Positions 14,417 through 24,076 are shown, numbered from the stretch's first letter. The stretch: DNA of 64,000 nt from Photobacterium arenosum (GCF_014841115.1 NZ_JACYTP010000015.1:1-64000), one strand, 5' to 3'. Notes: generated by a model from the sequence alone, not told the origin. Program-made: numbers and translations.

Positions 14417-15481
14417 ATGACAGAATTGAAAAACGATCGCTATCTGCGTGCTTTACTCAAGCAGCCGGTTGACTGCACCCCTGTATGGATGATGCGTCAG
14501 GCAGGCCGTTATCTACCAGAATACCGTGCAACCCGCGGCGTGGCTGGCGACTTTATGTCGCTGTGTAAGAATGCTGAACTGGCCAGCGAAGTGACTTTGC
14601 AACCTTTGCGCCGTTTTCCGCTGGATGCCGCTATCCTGTTTTCTGACATCCTGACCATTCCAGATGCTATGGGTCTTGGACTGTATTTTGAAACCGGTGA
14701 AGGGCCAAAATTCGAGCGTCCTATCACCTGTAAAGCCGATGTCGATAAGATAGGTATCCCTGACCCGGAAGGTGAGCTGCAATATGTTATGAACGCCGTG
14801 CGTCAAATCCGAAAAGATTTGAAAGGTGAGGTGCCGCTGATTGGCTTTTCCGGCAGCCCGTGGACGCTGGCTACTTACATGGTGGAAGGCGGCAGCACTA
14901 AGGCGTTTACAAAAATCAAAAAAATGATGTACGCCGAACCTGCAGTTCTGCATGCACTGCTGGATAAACTGGCCGACAGTGTGATTCAGTACCTGAATGC
15001 TCAAATCAAAGCCGGTGCCCAGTCAGTGATGGTGTTTGACACCTGGGGTGGCGTATTGACCCCGCGTGATTACCAGCTGTTTTCGCTACAGTACATGCAC
15101 AAGATTGTCGATGGCCTGATCCGTGAAAACGAAGGCCGCCGTGTCCCTGTGACCCTGTTTACCAAAAACGGTGGTATGTGGCTGGAAGCGATTGCGGCAA
15201 CCGGTTGTGATGCGGTGGGTCTGGACTGGACCATTGATATTGCCGACGCCAAGCGCCGTGTGGGTGACAAAGTGGCCCTGCAAGGCAATATGGACCCGTC
15301 CATGCTGTACGCGTCGCCAGAGCGTATCCGTGAAGAAGTGGCCGGTATTCTGTCTGGCTTCGGTGAAGGCACGGGTCATGTCTTTAACCTGGGCCACGGT
15401 ATCCATCTCGACGTACCGCCGGAAAATGCCGGCGTCTTTGTCGAGGCGGTCCATGAGCTGTCTGCCCCTTATCACAAGTAA
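14417..15481 (+). CDS. hemE: Uroporphyrinogen decarboxylase
   Basis: HemE decarboxylates the four acetate side chains of uroporphyrinogen III to give coproporphyrinogen III in heme synthesis. The 354-residue product matches E. coli in length and opens with [14 protein letters not shown]; the substrate-binding signature [16 protein letters not shown] follows at about residues 21-36 and the [13 protein letters not shown] motif near residue 140. An upstream in-frame ATG at 14351 is rejected since the family N-terminus is at 14417. The 244 bp before it (14173-14416) should hold its promoter; I see no further gene there. Confidence 0.97.
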   Translation: MTELKNDRYLRALLKQPVDCTPVWMMRQAGRYLPEYRATRGVAGDFMSLCKNAELASEVTLQPLRRFPLDAAILFSDILTIPDAMGLGLYFETGEGPKFERPITCKADVDKIGIPDPEGELQYVMNAVRQIRKDLKGEVPLIGFSGSPWTLATYMVEGGSTKAFTKIKKMMYAEPAVLHALLDKLADSVIQYLNAQIKAGAQSVMVFDTWGGVLTPRDYQLFSLQYMHKIVDGLIRENEGRRVPVTLFTKNGGMWLEAIAATGCDAVGLDWTIDIADAKRRVGDKVALQGNMDPSMLYASPERIREEVAGILSGFGEGTGHVFNLGHGIHLDVPPENAGVFVEAVHELSAPYHK

Positions 15482-15543
15482 GCGGCGGCTGATGACACCA
15501 GAAAGCGAGCTGAATGGCTCGCTTTTTGCGTTTTACAGGCAGC

Positions 15544-16143
15544 TTACAGCCCCAGGTGCTGGTGGACATAGTCGCGGATGTAGGGCACGACATCGGTTTC
15601 AAACCAGGGGTTTTTCTTCAGCCACAAGGTATTGCGCGGCGATGGGTGAGGCAGTGGCAGATAATCTGGCGCCCATTGCCGCCAGGCTCTGACTGTGTCG
15701 GTCAGGGTTTTGGGTTTATCTGACAGATAGTAATTCTGCGCATACTGGCCGACCAGCAGTGTCATGCCGATATTGGGCAGCAGCGGCCAGACCTGGCCAT
15801 GCCATTGCGGCGCGCATTCGGGTCTTGGCGGCAAGTCCCCGCTCTTGCCTTTTCCCGGATAACAAAACCCCATCGGCATAATGGCGATACGGCTGGGATC
15901 ATAGAAAGTATCACGATCGAGATCCAGCCAGCGGCGCAGCCGGTCGCCGCTTGGATCGTTCCAGGGAATGCCAGTGTCATGGACCCGGGTGCCCGGGGCC
16001 TGGCCGACTATCATTAAGCGTGCTTCGCTGCTGGCTTGAATCACCGGCCGCGGACCGAGCGGCAGGTGGGCTTTACACAGCTCGCACTGACGGATCTGGT
16101 TCAGCAATGCCGATAAGGTGTGCGGAGGGTTGAGATTTGCCAT
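15544..16143 (-). CDS. Uracil-DNA glycosylase superfamily protein
   Basis: The 199-residue product has the two superfamily signatures: a phosphate/uracil-pocket motif LMIVGQAPGTRVHDTG (about residues 43-58) and a C-terminal HPSPRN motif. Such enzymes excise uracil or related damaged bases from DNA. An N-terminal CELC pair resembles the start of the iron-sulfur ligand set of family 4 enzymes, but the second pair is not in the expected CxC form, so cluster binding is doubtful. It overlaps nothing and ends 9 bp from the next minus-strand gene start region, suggesting co-transcription with the dehydrogenase upstream. Exact substrate unknown. Confidence 0.75.
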   Translation of the reverse strand: MANLNPPHTLSALLNQIRQCELCKAHLPLGPRPVIQASSEARLMIVGQAPGTRVHDTGIPWNDPSGDRLRRWLDLDRDTFYDPSRIAIMPMGFCYPGKGKSGDLPPRPECAPQWHGQVWPLLPNIGMTLLVGQYAQNYYLSDKPKTLTDTVRAWRQWAPDYLPLPHPSPRNTLWLKKNPWFETDVVPYIRDYVHQHLGL

Positions 16144-16151
16144 AATCAGCC

Positions 16152-17063
16152 TTAATAACCGAGTGTGAAGTCAATCTGGTATTGCAGCGGCTTACCTTCA
16201 ACATAGCGCAGGTAGTTGGTTTTGAATATCTCCATGACCTGTTGCGGGAAGCTCTCGGCGGCAATGTGCGGGGTGACAGTTATCTGAGGGTGACACCAGA
16301 AAGGGTGCTCAGCCGGCAGCGGCTCTTGTTTGAACACATCCAGAAAAGCATGGCTGAGCGCGCCACTGGCCAGTGCCTGCAGCAGGCCTGGCTCACACAC
16401 CGCATTACCCCGGCCGACATTGAAGAGTAAGCTACCGCGGCAATGGCTCAGGCTGTCGGCATTGAGCAGATTGTCTGTCATCGCAGTGGCAGGCAGCACT
16501 GACACCAGCACATCAGCCTGTTGCAGTGCCTCGTTCAGATCCTTGATAGCCATGACCTTATCAAAATCAGGGGCAGCACTTTCGCCGGAGCGGTTCACGC
16601 CCAGCACTGTCATTCCTAACGCTTTGGCTGCGCCAGCCAGATGCTGGCCAATCGAGCCGGTGCCCAGAATCACCATGGTTTTGTCAGACAGAGCGCCGTA
16701 GCTGTGCGGTTGCCACTGCGCCTGCTGTTGCTGGACCTGATAACGGCCGAAATGGCGCTGGTGGCTGATCAGCAAACCCAGCACGTATTCGCTGATCAAC
16801 TGGCCGAAGATCCCCCGGACATTGGTCAGCGCATAATCGTTGCGCAATCCGGGCTGGATCAGGGCGTCAATGCCGGCATAGGTGGATTGCAGCCAGCGCA
16901 GCTGCGGAAATTGCGTCAACCTGTCAGTGATTAATGGCGGATCGGCCAGCACCAGCGTCGCCTCGTCAGGATTGTCTGTCAGTGACAGCGCCGGTAAGTC
17001 TGCTTCTTCAATCAGTTGGCGGTACAGGTCTGCCCGTCGGGAAACAATACAGAGTTGATGCAT
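16152..17063 (-). CDS. D-2-hydroxyacid dehydrogenase, NAD(P)-dependent
   Basis: The 303-residue product belongs to the D-isomer 2-hydroxyacid dehydrogenase family, which reduces 2-oxoacids such as glyoxylate or hydroxypyruvate. The Rossmann motif GTGSIGQHLAG lies near residue 134. The catalytic Arg (NVGRGNAV), Glu (KQEPLP) and His (TPHIAA) are all present in order. It is most like the short GhrA-type enzymes, but substrate cannot be told from sequence. It precedes the uracil-DNA-glycosylase-like gene by 8 bp, so the two likely share a transcript. Confidence 0.85.
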   Translation of the reverse strand: MHQLCIVSRRADLYRQLIEEADLPALSLTDNPDEATLVLADPPLITDRLTQFPQLRWLQSTYAGIDALIQPGLRNDYALTNVRGIFGQLISEYVLGLLISHQRHFGRYQVQQQQAQWQPHSYGALSDKTMVILGTGSIGQHLAGAAKALGMTVLGVNRSGESAAPDFDKVMAIKDLNEALQQADVLVSVLPATAMTDNLLNADSLSHCRGSLLFNVGRGNAVCEPGLLQALASGALSHAFLDVFKQEPLPAEHPFWCHPQITVTPHIAAESFPQQVMEIFKTNYLRYVEGKPLQYQIDFTLGY

Positions 17064-17132
17064 GGCTTTTTCCTTTTGCGCTGGCGGGTTATCAAGTAAA
17101 ATTCAAGTTAACGTTTTCAGACAGATTATCCC

Positions 17133-17720
17133 ATGCTTAAGAATCCAATTCAGCTTCGCCTAGAAAAATTTGAACCCTGGCAATACCTGACCTTTATGGC
17201 CTCACTTTGCGAGCGGATGTATCCCAATTACGCTTTCTTCTGCCGCGAGACTGAATTTGCGGATCCTCAGCCTTATCGTCTTATCCTCGACAGCGTCTGG
17301 GAAATCCTGACGGTGAAAAATGCCAAGATCAATTTTGAAAACCAGCTGGAGAAGCTGGAAGAGATGGTGCCTGCTGCCGACGATTTTGATTTGTATGCGG
17401 TGAATCCGGCGATCGATGCCTGTGTCGGGCTGTCTGATCTGCTGCATGCGCTGCTGGATCGTGATCTGATCCCTGAGACCGCACTGAGCATCAGTTCCCT
17501 GTCGGTTGAAACGGTAGCCAATCTGGAACAAGCGCGCGAGGGTGAGGAAATCACCAACGACAACCAGAAGAACAATCAGGCCGTGTGCGAAGAATGGGAT
17601 GTCCAGTGGGCTATCTACCGTGCACTGAAAGAGACAGATGGCCGGGATATCGAGCTGATTAAAAGCCTGCGCCGTGAACTGCGTGACGACGGGGTGAGTA
17701 ATATCGGGATTGCGCTCTGA
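17133..17720 (+). CDS. yjaG: YjaG family protein (DUF416)
   Basis: The 195-residue product matches the DUF416/YjaG family of enteric and vibrio genomes in length, N-terminus (LKNPIQLRLEKFEPWQYLTFMASLCERMYPNY) broken across residues 2-33, and position between hemE and hupA. It is acidic, soluble and predicted helical, with no signal peptide. No molecular role is established for the family that I know of. It diverges from the 2-hydroxyacid dehydrogenase. Confidence 0.88.
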   Translation: MLKNPIQLRLEKFEPWQYLTFMASLCERMYPNYAFFCRETEFADPQPYRLILDSVWEILTVKNAKINFENQLEKLEEMVPAADDFDLYAVNPAIDACVGLSDLLHALLDRDLIPETALSISSLSVETVANLEQAREGEEITNDNQKNNQAVCEEWDVQWAIYRALKETDGRDIELIKSLRRELRDDGVSNIGIAL

Positions 17721-17783
17721 TTTGAGAGTCTGTGCCGAACAAGGCAGGATCGCTATCCTGCCTGGTTCGTCTTTGTTGAGGGG

Positions 17784-18857
17784 TCAGTTGTTGTAATCGT
17801 CTTCGTCGTCGTCGCGGTTTTCAATCACCCCGTGTTTTTTCTTCCAGCGTTCCCAGCGCTGAAACGCCAGTTGCTGCATGTCGGTGCTGGTATCGGCTTC
17901 ATCGACAATTTCTTCGCCGACCAGGCTCTCGAAAATATCTTCCAGGGTAACCAGTCCCATCACAGTGCCGTATTCATCGACCACTAACGCCAGCTGGACG
18001 CGCTCTTTCATCAGTTTTTCAAACGCCACCGGAACAGTATCCAGATTCAGAACCACAGGCAGCGGACGCATTAAGTCACTGAGCAGCAGATTGCCCTGTC
18101 CGCTCTGACTGGCGGCAAACAGTTCGAGACGGTGAACAAATCCGAGAATATTGTCTTTACTGCCTTGGTAGATCAACGGGCGTGAAAAAGGGCTGTCTTT
18201 GGCCTGACTCAAAAATTCGTTGATAGACAAACTGCCCTCGACACGGAACAGGACCGGCCGTGGCGTCATGATTTTACTCACGCTGACATCACAGAACTGC
18301 AGCAGGTTATGCATGATTTTCGATTCCCCTTCGGCCAGTTCGCCGGACTCTTTGGCCAGCATGGCCATGGCTGAGAGCTCATCACGCAGTTTCGGGGGCT
18401 GGTGGCCCTGCGACAAACGGCGGGTGATTTGCTCCGAGACCCACACGAAAGGACGAAGCAGCCAGATCATCCATTCCAGTACATGAGCCGTGAACGGTGC
18501 CAACTGGCGGCAGTAGGTCGCGCCTATGGTTTTGGGAATGATCTCTGACAGCAGAAGAATGCCGACTGTGAGCGCAGCAGAGAATACCCCTAGCCACTGA
18601 CTGCCGAAGACGACGGCGGCCTGGGCACCGGCCGTTGCGGCACCAATGGTGTGGGCTATGGTGTTCAGGGTCAGAATCGACGCCAGTGGACGATCGATAT
18701 TGCCTTTCAGCTCTGCCAGTTTGTCTGCCATGGGATGTTCTTGTTGACGCAGGGTGCCAATGTAGCTGGGAGAAATACTGAGCAGTACAGCTTCCAGCAC
18801 AGAGCAGATAAAAGAAATACCTATTGCGATTGAGATATAGAAGGTCAGAAGTAACAT
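17784..18857 (-). CDS. CNNM/CorB-like membrane protein with CBS pair
   Basis: The product (357 residues) has an N-terminal DUF21/CNNM transmembrane domain with three or four helices (about 1-155, containing LLSEIIPKTIGA) and a CBS-domain pair (about 190-330, including ALVVDEYGTVMGLVTLEDIFESLVGE split over two strands). The CorC/HlyC C-terminal domain of longer relatives is missing; instead there is a charged tail ending in Asp/Asn. CNNM proteins are linked to Mg2+ or Co2+ homeostasis and CBS pairs sense adenine nucleotides. Transport itself is inferred. Confidence 0.85.
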   Translation of the reverse strand: MLLLTFYISIAIGISFICSVLEAVLLSISPSYIGTLRQQEHPMADKLAELKGNIDRPLASILTLNTIAHTIGAATAGAQAAVVFGSQWLGVFSAALTVGILLLSEIIPKTIGATYCRQLAPFTAHVLEWMIWLLRPFVWVSEQITRRLSQGHQPPKLRDELSAMAMLAKESGELAEGESKIMHNLLQFCDVSVSKIMTPRPVLFRVEGSLSINEFLSQAKDSPFSRPLIYQGSKDNILGFVHRLELFAASQSGQGNLLLSDLMRPLPVVLNLDTVPVAFEKLMKERVQLALVVDEYGTVMGLVTLEDIFESLVGEEIVDEADTSTDMQQLAFQRWERWKKKHGVIENRDDDEDDYNN

Positions 18858-18887
18858 GCGTTTTGATTTGCTCTTAGTGGAATAACT

Positions 18888-19046
18888 ATGAAGGACTCAA
18901 GTGGCCTCAAATTGTCGAATGATAAGGACCGCAACAGCACTGGTGTGTATGAATACGTTGAACTCACGGCACCTAGCTTCTTGAGTTATTTGAGTATTAA
19001 TTGGTGCAATAAGAAGCAAAAGCAACCAGCGTCTTCTTCAGGATAG
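18888..19046 (+). CDS. Possible small protein (52 aa) upstream of hupA
   Basis: An open frame of 53 codons runs from ATG 18888 to TAG 19044-19046 in the 330-bp gap between the CNNM gene and hupA. It would read MKDSSGLKLSNDKDRNSTGV and end in Lys/Gln/Ser-rich sequence. The ribosome site is weak (GTGGA 7 bases upstream). I see no known domain. The rest of the gap should contain the hupA promoter. Conservation has not been tested, so this is a candidate only. Confidence 0.3.
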   Translation: MKDSSGLKLSNDKDRNSTGVYEYVELTAPSFLSYLSINWCNKKQKQPASSSG

Positions 19047-19187
19047 TAACAATTTGTGAACTTGCGCTCAGTTTATGGTTAAAGACCCCGCAGCTAACCA
19101 CAGGAAAGCCGACAAACCTTTGCCACATGGGCTTCTTTTGAATTAGAGTGGATAAGTCTGAAGAAAAAACCTTAGAAGGGAAACCGA

Positions 19188-19460
19188 ATGAACAAGACCC
19201 AACTGATTGACCTGATTGCTGAACAAGCGGACCTGACTAAAGCGCAAGCAAAAGATGCGCTGGAATCAACCCTGAGCGGCATCACCGAAGCATTGAAATC
19301 CGGTGACCAGGTTCAACTTATTGGCTTTGGCACATTTAAAGTAAACCACCGCGCAGCGCGTACAGGTCGTAACCCGCAGACTGGTAAAGAAATCCAGATC
19401 GCTGCAGCCAACGTACCTGCTTTCGTTGCAGGTAAAGCGCTGAAAGATTCTGTAAAATAA
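19188..19460 (+). CDS. hupA: DNA-binding protein HU-alpha
   Basis: HU is an abundant nucleoid protein that bends DNA non-specifically. The 90-residue product begins [20 protein letters not shown] and has the DNA-binding arm signature [19 protein letters not shown] (residues 46-64), followed by [14 protein letters not shown]. Strong ribosome site AGAAGGGAAACCG. The position between yjaG and yjaH identifies the alpha rather than beta paralogue. Confidence 0.98.
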   Translation: MNKTQLIDLIAEQADLTKAQAKDALESTLSGITEALKSGDQVQLIGFGTFKVNHRAARTGRNPQTGKEIQIAAANVPAFVAGKALKDSVK

Positions 19461-19464
19461 TCTT

Positions 19465-19499
19465 AACTCCGCCGGGGATAACTTCGGCGGAGTTTTTAT
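19465..19499 (+). terminator. Terminator after hupA
   Basis: Arms AACTCCGCCG and CGGCGGAGTT around a loop are followed by TTTATTT. It overlaps the only plausible ribosome site (GGAG) of the next gene, yjaH, whose ATG lies at 19502. Confidence 0.92.
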
Positions 19500-19501
19500 T
19501 T

Positions 19502-20173
19502 ATGAAACGAACCTGCCTGATTGTACTGACTTTCCTGCTTTCTGCCTGTGGCAGCTCTGCTTTATCACAACACACACTGTCTCCTTTGGAACGCCTTAGC
19601 GGCGGTCAGGTCGTCGGTGATGCGTCATCACTGTACTGGGTCAACCTGCGTCAATCGAAAACCGAGTCTTTGGCTGAACGGGTCTGGATGGGCGATTACG
19701 GTGAGTATCAGACGGATTATCGCTGGCATGACGGGCAGTTGCGTGAATTGAAGCGGGCCGGCACAGCGCTGAAAGACGATAAACACCAGCCGTTTGAATT
19801 GCATGTGCGTTACGATCAGCACGGCGAGGCGGTGTTCCAGCGCTATAAAGTTGGCGACACGGTTTTTCCTTTGTCTGATACTCAGCTGCATCAGCTCAGC
19901 CAGCAGGCTGACATGGCGGTGGCTCTTGTCCGAGAGCAGTCGCGAGAGGGATTCCAGCTGGTGCAGGGTGTGTGGGACGGTCAACGGTTTGTCCATTGTG
20001 ATGCTCAGGCTGAGATTGAGATTAACTGGCAGCAGATCAATGCCCAGCCAGGTTATATCGCACTGATCGGAAAATCGGATGGCCGGGGCAAGGTCACCGC
20101 GCAGCAGATGGTGCTGAACCGGACAACCGCGCAGCACTGCCTGACGCCGCCCAGATTACTGGATGTGTCCTGA
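19502..20173 (+). CDS. yjaH: YjaH family lipoprotein (DUF1481)
   Basis: The 223-residue product has a lipoprotein signal (MKRTCLIVLTFLLSACGSS, lipobox LSAC with acylated Cys17), so it should be anchored in a membrane facing the periplasm. Its place directly after hupA is that of the DUF1481 protein YjaH. Function is unknown. The start sits at the end of the hupA terminator, so translation requires read-through transcripts or the hairpin to melt; no independent promoter is evident. Confidence 0.85.
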   Translation: MKRTCLIVLTFLLSACGSSALSQHTLSPLERLSGGQVVGDASSLYWVNLRQSKTESLAERVWMGDYGEYQTDYRWHDGQLRELKRAGTALKDDKHQPFELHVRYDQHGEAVFQRYKVGDTVFPLSDTQLHQLSQQADMAVALVREQSREGFQLVQGVWDGQRFVHCDAQAEIEINWQQINAQPGYIALIGKSDGRGKVTAQQMVLNRTTAQHCLTPPRLLDVS

Positions 20174-20207
20174 CGGACAGAGCGAAAGATAAGTGGATAA
20201 CAACAGA

Positions 20208-20234
20208 TAAGGCGCCTTTCGGCGCCTTATTTTT
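20208..20234 (+). terminator. Terminator after yjaH, facing purD
   Basis: Perfect 9-bp arms TAAGGCGCC and GGCGCCTTA with tetraloop TTTC are followed by a T run. It lies between the convergent yjaH and purD ends. Confidence 0.92.
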
Positions 20235-20254
20235 AGTTTGTGTGCGGTGGCAGA

Positions 20255-21541
20255 TCAGTCCTGTTCACGGGCAATGGCGCGGTAGCCAATGTCGTCACGG
20301 AAGAACACACCGTTCCAGCGGATTTGTTTTGCCAGCGCATAAGCACGTTGCTGAGCATCAGACACTGTGTCGCCCATAGCAGTGGCACATAACACGCGGC
20401 CGCCATTGGTCACCACGGCACCGTCTTTGCTGGTAGTGCCGGCATGGAAGACTTTTTGTGCGTTGCCGTCTTGCAGGGGCAGACCGGAAATCACATCCCC
20501 TTTGCTGTAGTCGCCCGGATAACCACCGGCAGCCAGCACCACACCAATCGCTGCACGCGGATCCCACTGAGAGTCCACGGTATTCAGTTTGCCATCGACA
20601 GCCGCCAGGCACAGCTCAACCAGATCCGATTGCAGGCGCAGCATAATAGGCTGAGTTTCCGGGTCGCCGAAGCGGCAGTTATACTCAATCACTTTCGGTG
20701 TGCCGTCGGCCATGATCATCAGGCCGGCATACAGAAAGCCTGTGTAGGGGTTGCCCTCGGCTGCCATGCCACGCACGGTAGGAACAATCACTTCGTCCAT
20801 CACGCGCTGGTGGATTTCCTGAGTCACTACAGGGGCCGGCGAGTAAGCGCCCATGCCGCCGGTATTCGGACCTGTGTCGCCGTTACCTACGCGCTTGTGA
20901 TCCTGACTGGTTGCCATCGGCAGTATGTGTTCGCCGTCCACCATCACAATGAAGCTGGCTTCTTCGCCGTCGAGGAACTCTTCAATGACAACGCGGTGAC
21001 CGGCTTCACCAAAGGCATTGCCTGCCAGCATATCGCGGACTGCCGCCTCGGCTTCCTCTTGCGTCATGGCCACGATCACGCCTTTACCGGCTGCCAGACC
21101 ATCGGCTTTGACCACAATGGGCGCGCCTTTTTCTTTCAGGTAAGCCAGAGCTGGCTCGATCTCGGTAAAGTTCTGGTATTCTGCCGTCGGGATCTGATGG
21201 CGGGCCAGGAAGTCTTTGGTGAAGGCTTTGGAGCCTTCCAGCTGGGCGGCGGCCTGGGTCGGACCGAAAATCGGCAAGCCCGCAGCACGGAATGCGTCAA
21301 CCACACCTATCACCAGTGGTGCTTCCGGGCCAACAATGGTCAGGCCGATTTGCTGCTCTTTGGCAAACGCCACCAGTGCCGCAGTGTCTTCCACGCCAAT
21401 CGCGACATTTTCCAGTTTTGGCTCTAAGGCAGTACCAGCATTGCCCGGTGCCACGAAGACTTTCTCTACCTGTGCCGATTGTGCGGCTTTCCAGCCCAGG
21501 GCGTGCTCGCGGCCGCCATTACCAATGACAAGAACTTTCAT
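20255..21541 (-). CDS. purD: Phosphoribosylamine-glycine ligase (GAR synthetase)
   Basis: PurD joins phosphoribosylamine and glycine with ATP, the second step of purine synthesis. The 428-residue enzyme has the N-terminal MKVLVIGNGGREHALGWK motif, the ATP-grasp core (VVKADGLAAGKGVIVA, about residues 139-154) and the signature EYNCRFGDPETQ (about 285-296). I use the ATG at 21541, preceded by AAGGATC; a longer frame lacks support. It lies 208 bp downstream of purH on the same strand; that gap holds short inverted elements but no gene. Confidence 0.97.
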   Translation of the reverse strand: MKVLVIGNGGREHALGWKAAQSAQVEKVFVAPGNAGTALEPKLENVAIGVEDTAALVAFAKEQQIGLTIVGPEAPLVIGVVDAFRAAGLPIFGPTQAAAQLEGSKAFTKDFLARHQIPTAEYQNFTEIEPALAYLKEKGAPIVVKADGLAAGKGVIVAMTQEEAEAAVRDMLAGNAFGEAGHRVVIEEFLDGEEASFIVMVDGEHILPMATSQDHKRVGNGDTGPNTGGMGAYSPAPVVTQEIHQRVMDEVIVPTVRGMAAEGNPYTGFLYAGLMIMADGTPKVIEYNCRFGDPETQPIMLRLQSDLVELCLAAVDGKLNTVDSQWDPRAAIGVVLAAGGYPGDYSKGDVISGLPLQDGNAQKVFHAGTTSKDGAVVTNGGRVLCATAMGDTVSDAQQRAYALAKQIRWNGVFFRDDIGYRAIAREQD

Positions 21542-21749
21542 CTTTTGATCCTTATCGCGTCGCCAGGTTGGCGATTTCTGTGTCAAGCGTACTCATTGAT
21601 TCGGTATCAACTGCGTGCGCTTTCCTTGAGATCGAAAACCTGGCTTAGCGCTAAATGCTTAAAAGTTGCTTAATCGAAAGCGCCCAAACCTGTTGAGCGC
21701 CCAAGAAATAAAGCAAGGTTCCACAGTGATCGCGGAGCCTTACGATTGA

Positions 21750-23336
21750 TTAATGACGGAAGTGACGCATGCCTGTGAAGACCATGGCCATGCCGTGTTC
21801 GTCGGCAGCGGCAATCACTTCGTCATCACGCATTGACCCGCCCGGCTGAATCACACAGGTGATACCGGCTGCTGCCGCCGCATCGATACCGTCGCGGAAC
21901 GGGAAGAAGGCATCTGATGCCATCACACTGCCAGCCACTTCCAGCTTTTCGTCCGCCGCTTTGATACCGGCAATTTTGGCTGAATATACGCGACTCATCT
22001 GGCCGGCGCCTACACCGATGGTCATGTTGCCTTTGGCGTAGACGATCGCATTGGATTTCACGTATTTAGCCACTTTCCAGCAGAACAGGGCATCGCGCAG
22101 CTCTTCGTCGCTTGGCTGGCGTTGGGTGACCACTTTGAGATCATCCAGGCCGACCATGCCCTGGTCGCGGTCCTGCACCAGCAGGCCACCGTTGACGCGT
22201 TTGATGTCAAACTCTGTGGTTTTGCTGTGCCACTGGCCGCATTCCAGCAGACGGACGTTTTGCTTGGCAGACACCACAGCAGCGGCTTCGGCGCTGACGC
22301 TGGGGGCAATAATCACTTCAACGAACTGGCGCTCAACAATGGCTTTGGCGGTTGCAGCATCCAGTTCGCCATTGAAGGCGATGATGCCGCCAAACGCAGA
22401 TGTCGGGTCTGTCTTGTAAGCGCGATCATAGGCTTCCAGCAGGTTAGCACCCAGTGCCACACCGCAAGGGTTGGCGTGTTTCACTATCACACAGGCTGGC
22501 TGGTCGAATTCTTTAACGCATTCCAGCGCGGCATCGGTATCGGCTATGTTGTTGTAAGACAGAGCTTTGCCCTGCAACTGGCGCGCTGTGGCCACAGAGG
22601 CTTCTTCCGGCTGTGCTTCGACGTAGAAAGCGGCATCCTGATGGCTGTTTTCGCCATAGCGCATGCCTTGCTTCTTGACGAACTGCTGATTGAAGGTGCG
22701 CGGGAACTTAGAGTCCTCGTCAGCTGGGTCGCCATAAGAGGGCACCATGGTGCCGAAATAGTTGGCGATCATGCCGTCGTAAGCGGCTGTGTGTTCGAAC
22801 GCCGCAATCGCCAGATCGAAGCGGGTAGCGTGAGTCAGTGACCCGTCGTTGTCGGCCATTTCAGCCAGCACGCGGTCATAATCGTGCGCATTCACGACTA
22901 TAGTCACATCTTTATGGTTTTTTGCGGCACTGCGTACCATAGTCGGACCACCGATATCAATGTTCTCAACGGCGTCTTCTAATGTACAACCCGGCTTTGC
23001 GACTGTCGCCGCGAACGGATAGAGGTTAACCACCACCATATCAATCGGTGCAATGCCATGCTCAGCCATGATCGTATCGTCCTGGCCACGTCGGCCCAGT
23101 ACGCCGCCATGCACTTTCGGGTGCAGGGTTTTAACACGGCCATCCATCATTTCAGGGAAGCCCGTATAGTCGGAGACTTCAGTCACCTGAATACCTTTAT
23201 CAGCCAGCAGGCGGGCAGTACCGCCAGTGGACAGGATATCGACGCCACGGTTGGCAAGAGCTTGTGCGAATTCAACAATTCCCGTTTTGTCTGATACGCT
23301 GATCAGAGCACGGCGAATAGGACGAGCGTTTTCCAT
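21750..23336 (-). CDS. purH: Bifunctional AICAR formyltransferase/IMP cyclohydrolase
   Basis: PurH performs the last two steps to IMP. The 528-residue product has the N-terminal cyclohydrolase ([33 protein letters not shown] near residue 65) and the C-terminal formyltransferase with [10 protein letters not shown] and the final [12 protein letters not shown] segment. I start at 23336, where AAAGAG is 10 bases upstream; the ATG at 23345 sits directly against that site. The gene is preceded by a PurR operator and followed by purD, the usual purHD operon. Confidence 0.97.
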   Translation of the reverse strand: MENARPIRRALISVSDKTGIVEFAQALANRGVDILSTGGTARLLADKGIQVTEVSDYTGFPEMMDGRVKTLHPKVHGGVLGRRGQDDTIMAEHGIAPIDMVVVNLYPFAATVAKPGCTLEDAVENIDIGGPTMVRSAAKNHKDVTIVVNAHDYDRVLAEMADNDGSLTHATRFDLAIAAFEHTAAYDGMIANYFGTMVPSYGDPADEDSKFPRTFNQQFVKKQGMRYGENSHQDAAFYVEAQPEEASVATARQLQGKALSYNNIADTDAALECVKEFDQPACVIVKHANPCGVALGANLLEAYDRAYKTDPTSAFGGIIAFNGELDAATAKAIVERQFVEVIIAPSVSAEAAAVVSAKQNVRLLECGQWHSKTTEFDIKRVNGGLLVQDRDQGMVGLDDLKVVTQRQPSDEELRDALFCWKVAKYVKSNAIVYAKGNMTIGVGAGQMSRVYSAKIAGIKAADEKLEVAGSVMASDAFFPFRDGIDAAAAAGITCVIQPGGSMRDDEVIAAADEHGMAMVFTGMRHFRH

Positions 23337-23476
23337 TGCTACCATCTCTTTGATTGCGGTGAATTATTTGCCAAAAGCTGACCTGTTATACTGAGATTGC
23401 CTTTGGCAAATAGCCTCATCCGTCAGGCGGGATGGGATTTGCGTAATGGCGCGTATTTTACATGATTCCCGGCATT

Positions 23477-23492
23477 GCGCAAACGTTTGCCT
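23477..23492. promoter_or_regulatory. PurR operator upstream of purHD
   Basis: The 16-mer GCGCAAACGTTTGCCT matches the enteric PurR consensus ACGCAAACGTTTGCGT at 14 of 16 positions and is centred on the palindrome CAAACGTTTG. It lies 140 bp before purH on the minus strand and 63 bp before zntR on the plus strand; the purine genes are the expected targets. Repression with hypoxanthine or guanine as co-repressor is known for PurR. Confidence 0.88.
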
Positions 23493-23555
23493 TGGGCCGT
23501 AAACGGTCAGCCGTGAGCGCTGTGCAGGGAGAGTTAATAAGGATCATGAGGTTAT

Positions 23556-23969
23556 ATGGCTAGGTACTTGATCGGACAACTGGCAAAGCTCTGCGAGGTC
23601 AGCAGTGATACCTTGCGCTTTTACGAGAAGAATGGCTTGCTGATCCCCGGCGAGCGCAGTGAAAGCGGCTACCGGCTCTACAGCGACGACGATGTCTCCC
23701 GCATTCGCTTCATTCTGCGGGCAAAAGCCATCGGCCTGAGCCTGGAGGAGATCCGGGAGCTGCTGGCGATACGGGTCGAAGCCGATCAGCACAGCTGTGC
23801 GGAAGTAAAAGCCATCACTCAGGCCAAGTTAGACGATATTGACAGCAAACTGGCGGAATTACAGCGAATACGCCGGGCACTGAAGCGCTTGAATGATGCC
23901 TGTTGCGGCGAGGCGGATGACGATGCCAGCCACTGCTCCATCCTGGAAGCCCTGGCCGATGAACAGTAA
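23556..23969 (+). CDS. zntR: Zn(II)-responsive MerR-family activator ZntR
   Basis: ZntR activates export of zinc by distorting the promoter of zntA. The 137-residue product has the MerR winged helix (YLIGQLAKLCEVSSDTLRFYE), a dimerisation coiled coil (about 78-112) and the metal-binding end. The family ligands are present: Cys81, Cys116, Cys117 and Cys127, with His126 beside it (RLNDACCGE, SHCSILEAL). No zntA gene is in the window. In E. coli zntR is elsewhere; near purHD is a vibrio-type placement as far as I know. Confidence 0.9.
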   Translation: MARYLIGQLAKLCEVSSDTLRFYEKNGLLIPGERSESGYRLYSDDDVSRIRFILRAKAIGLSLEEIRELLAIRVEADQHSCAEVKAITQAKLDDIDSKLAELQRIRRALKRLNDACCGEADDDASHCSILEALADEQ

Positions 23970-24076
23970 TGACTCAGCCCTCAGCAAGGGCTGATAAAGG
24001 TGTATGCGACCGCAAAAAACTGTGATAGCGTGATGGGTTTCCAATGCCCGAACAGAATAACAGGATAAGGATTATC

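Noticed and set aside
20444-21427. 327-codon frame antisense to purD
   Set aside because: Histidine- and arginine-rich translation with no domain, wholly inside purD; a shadow frame.
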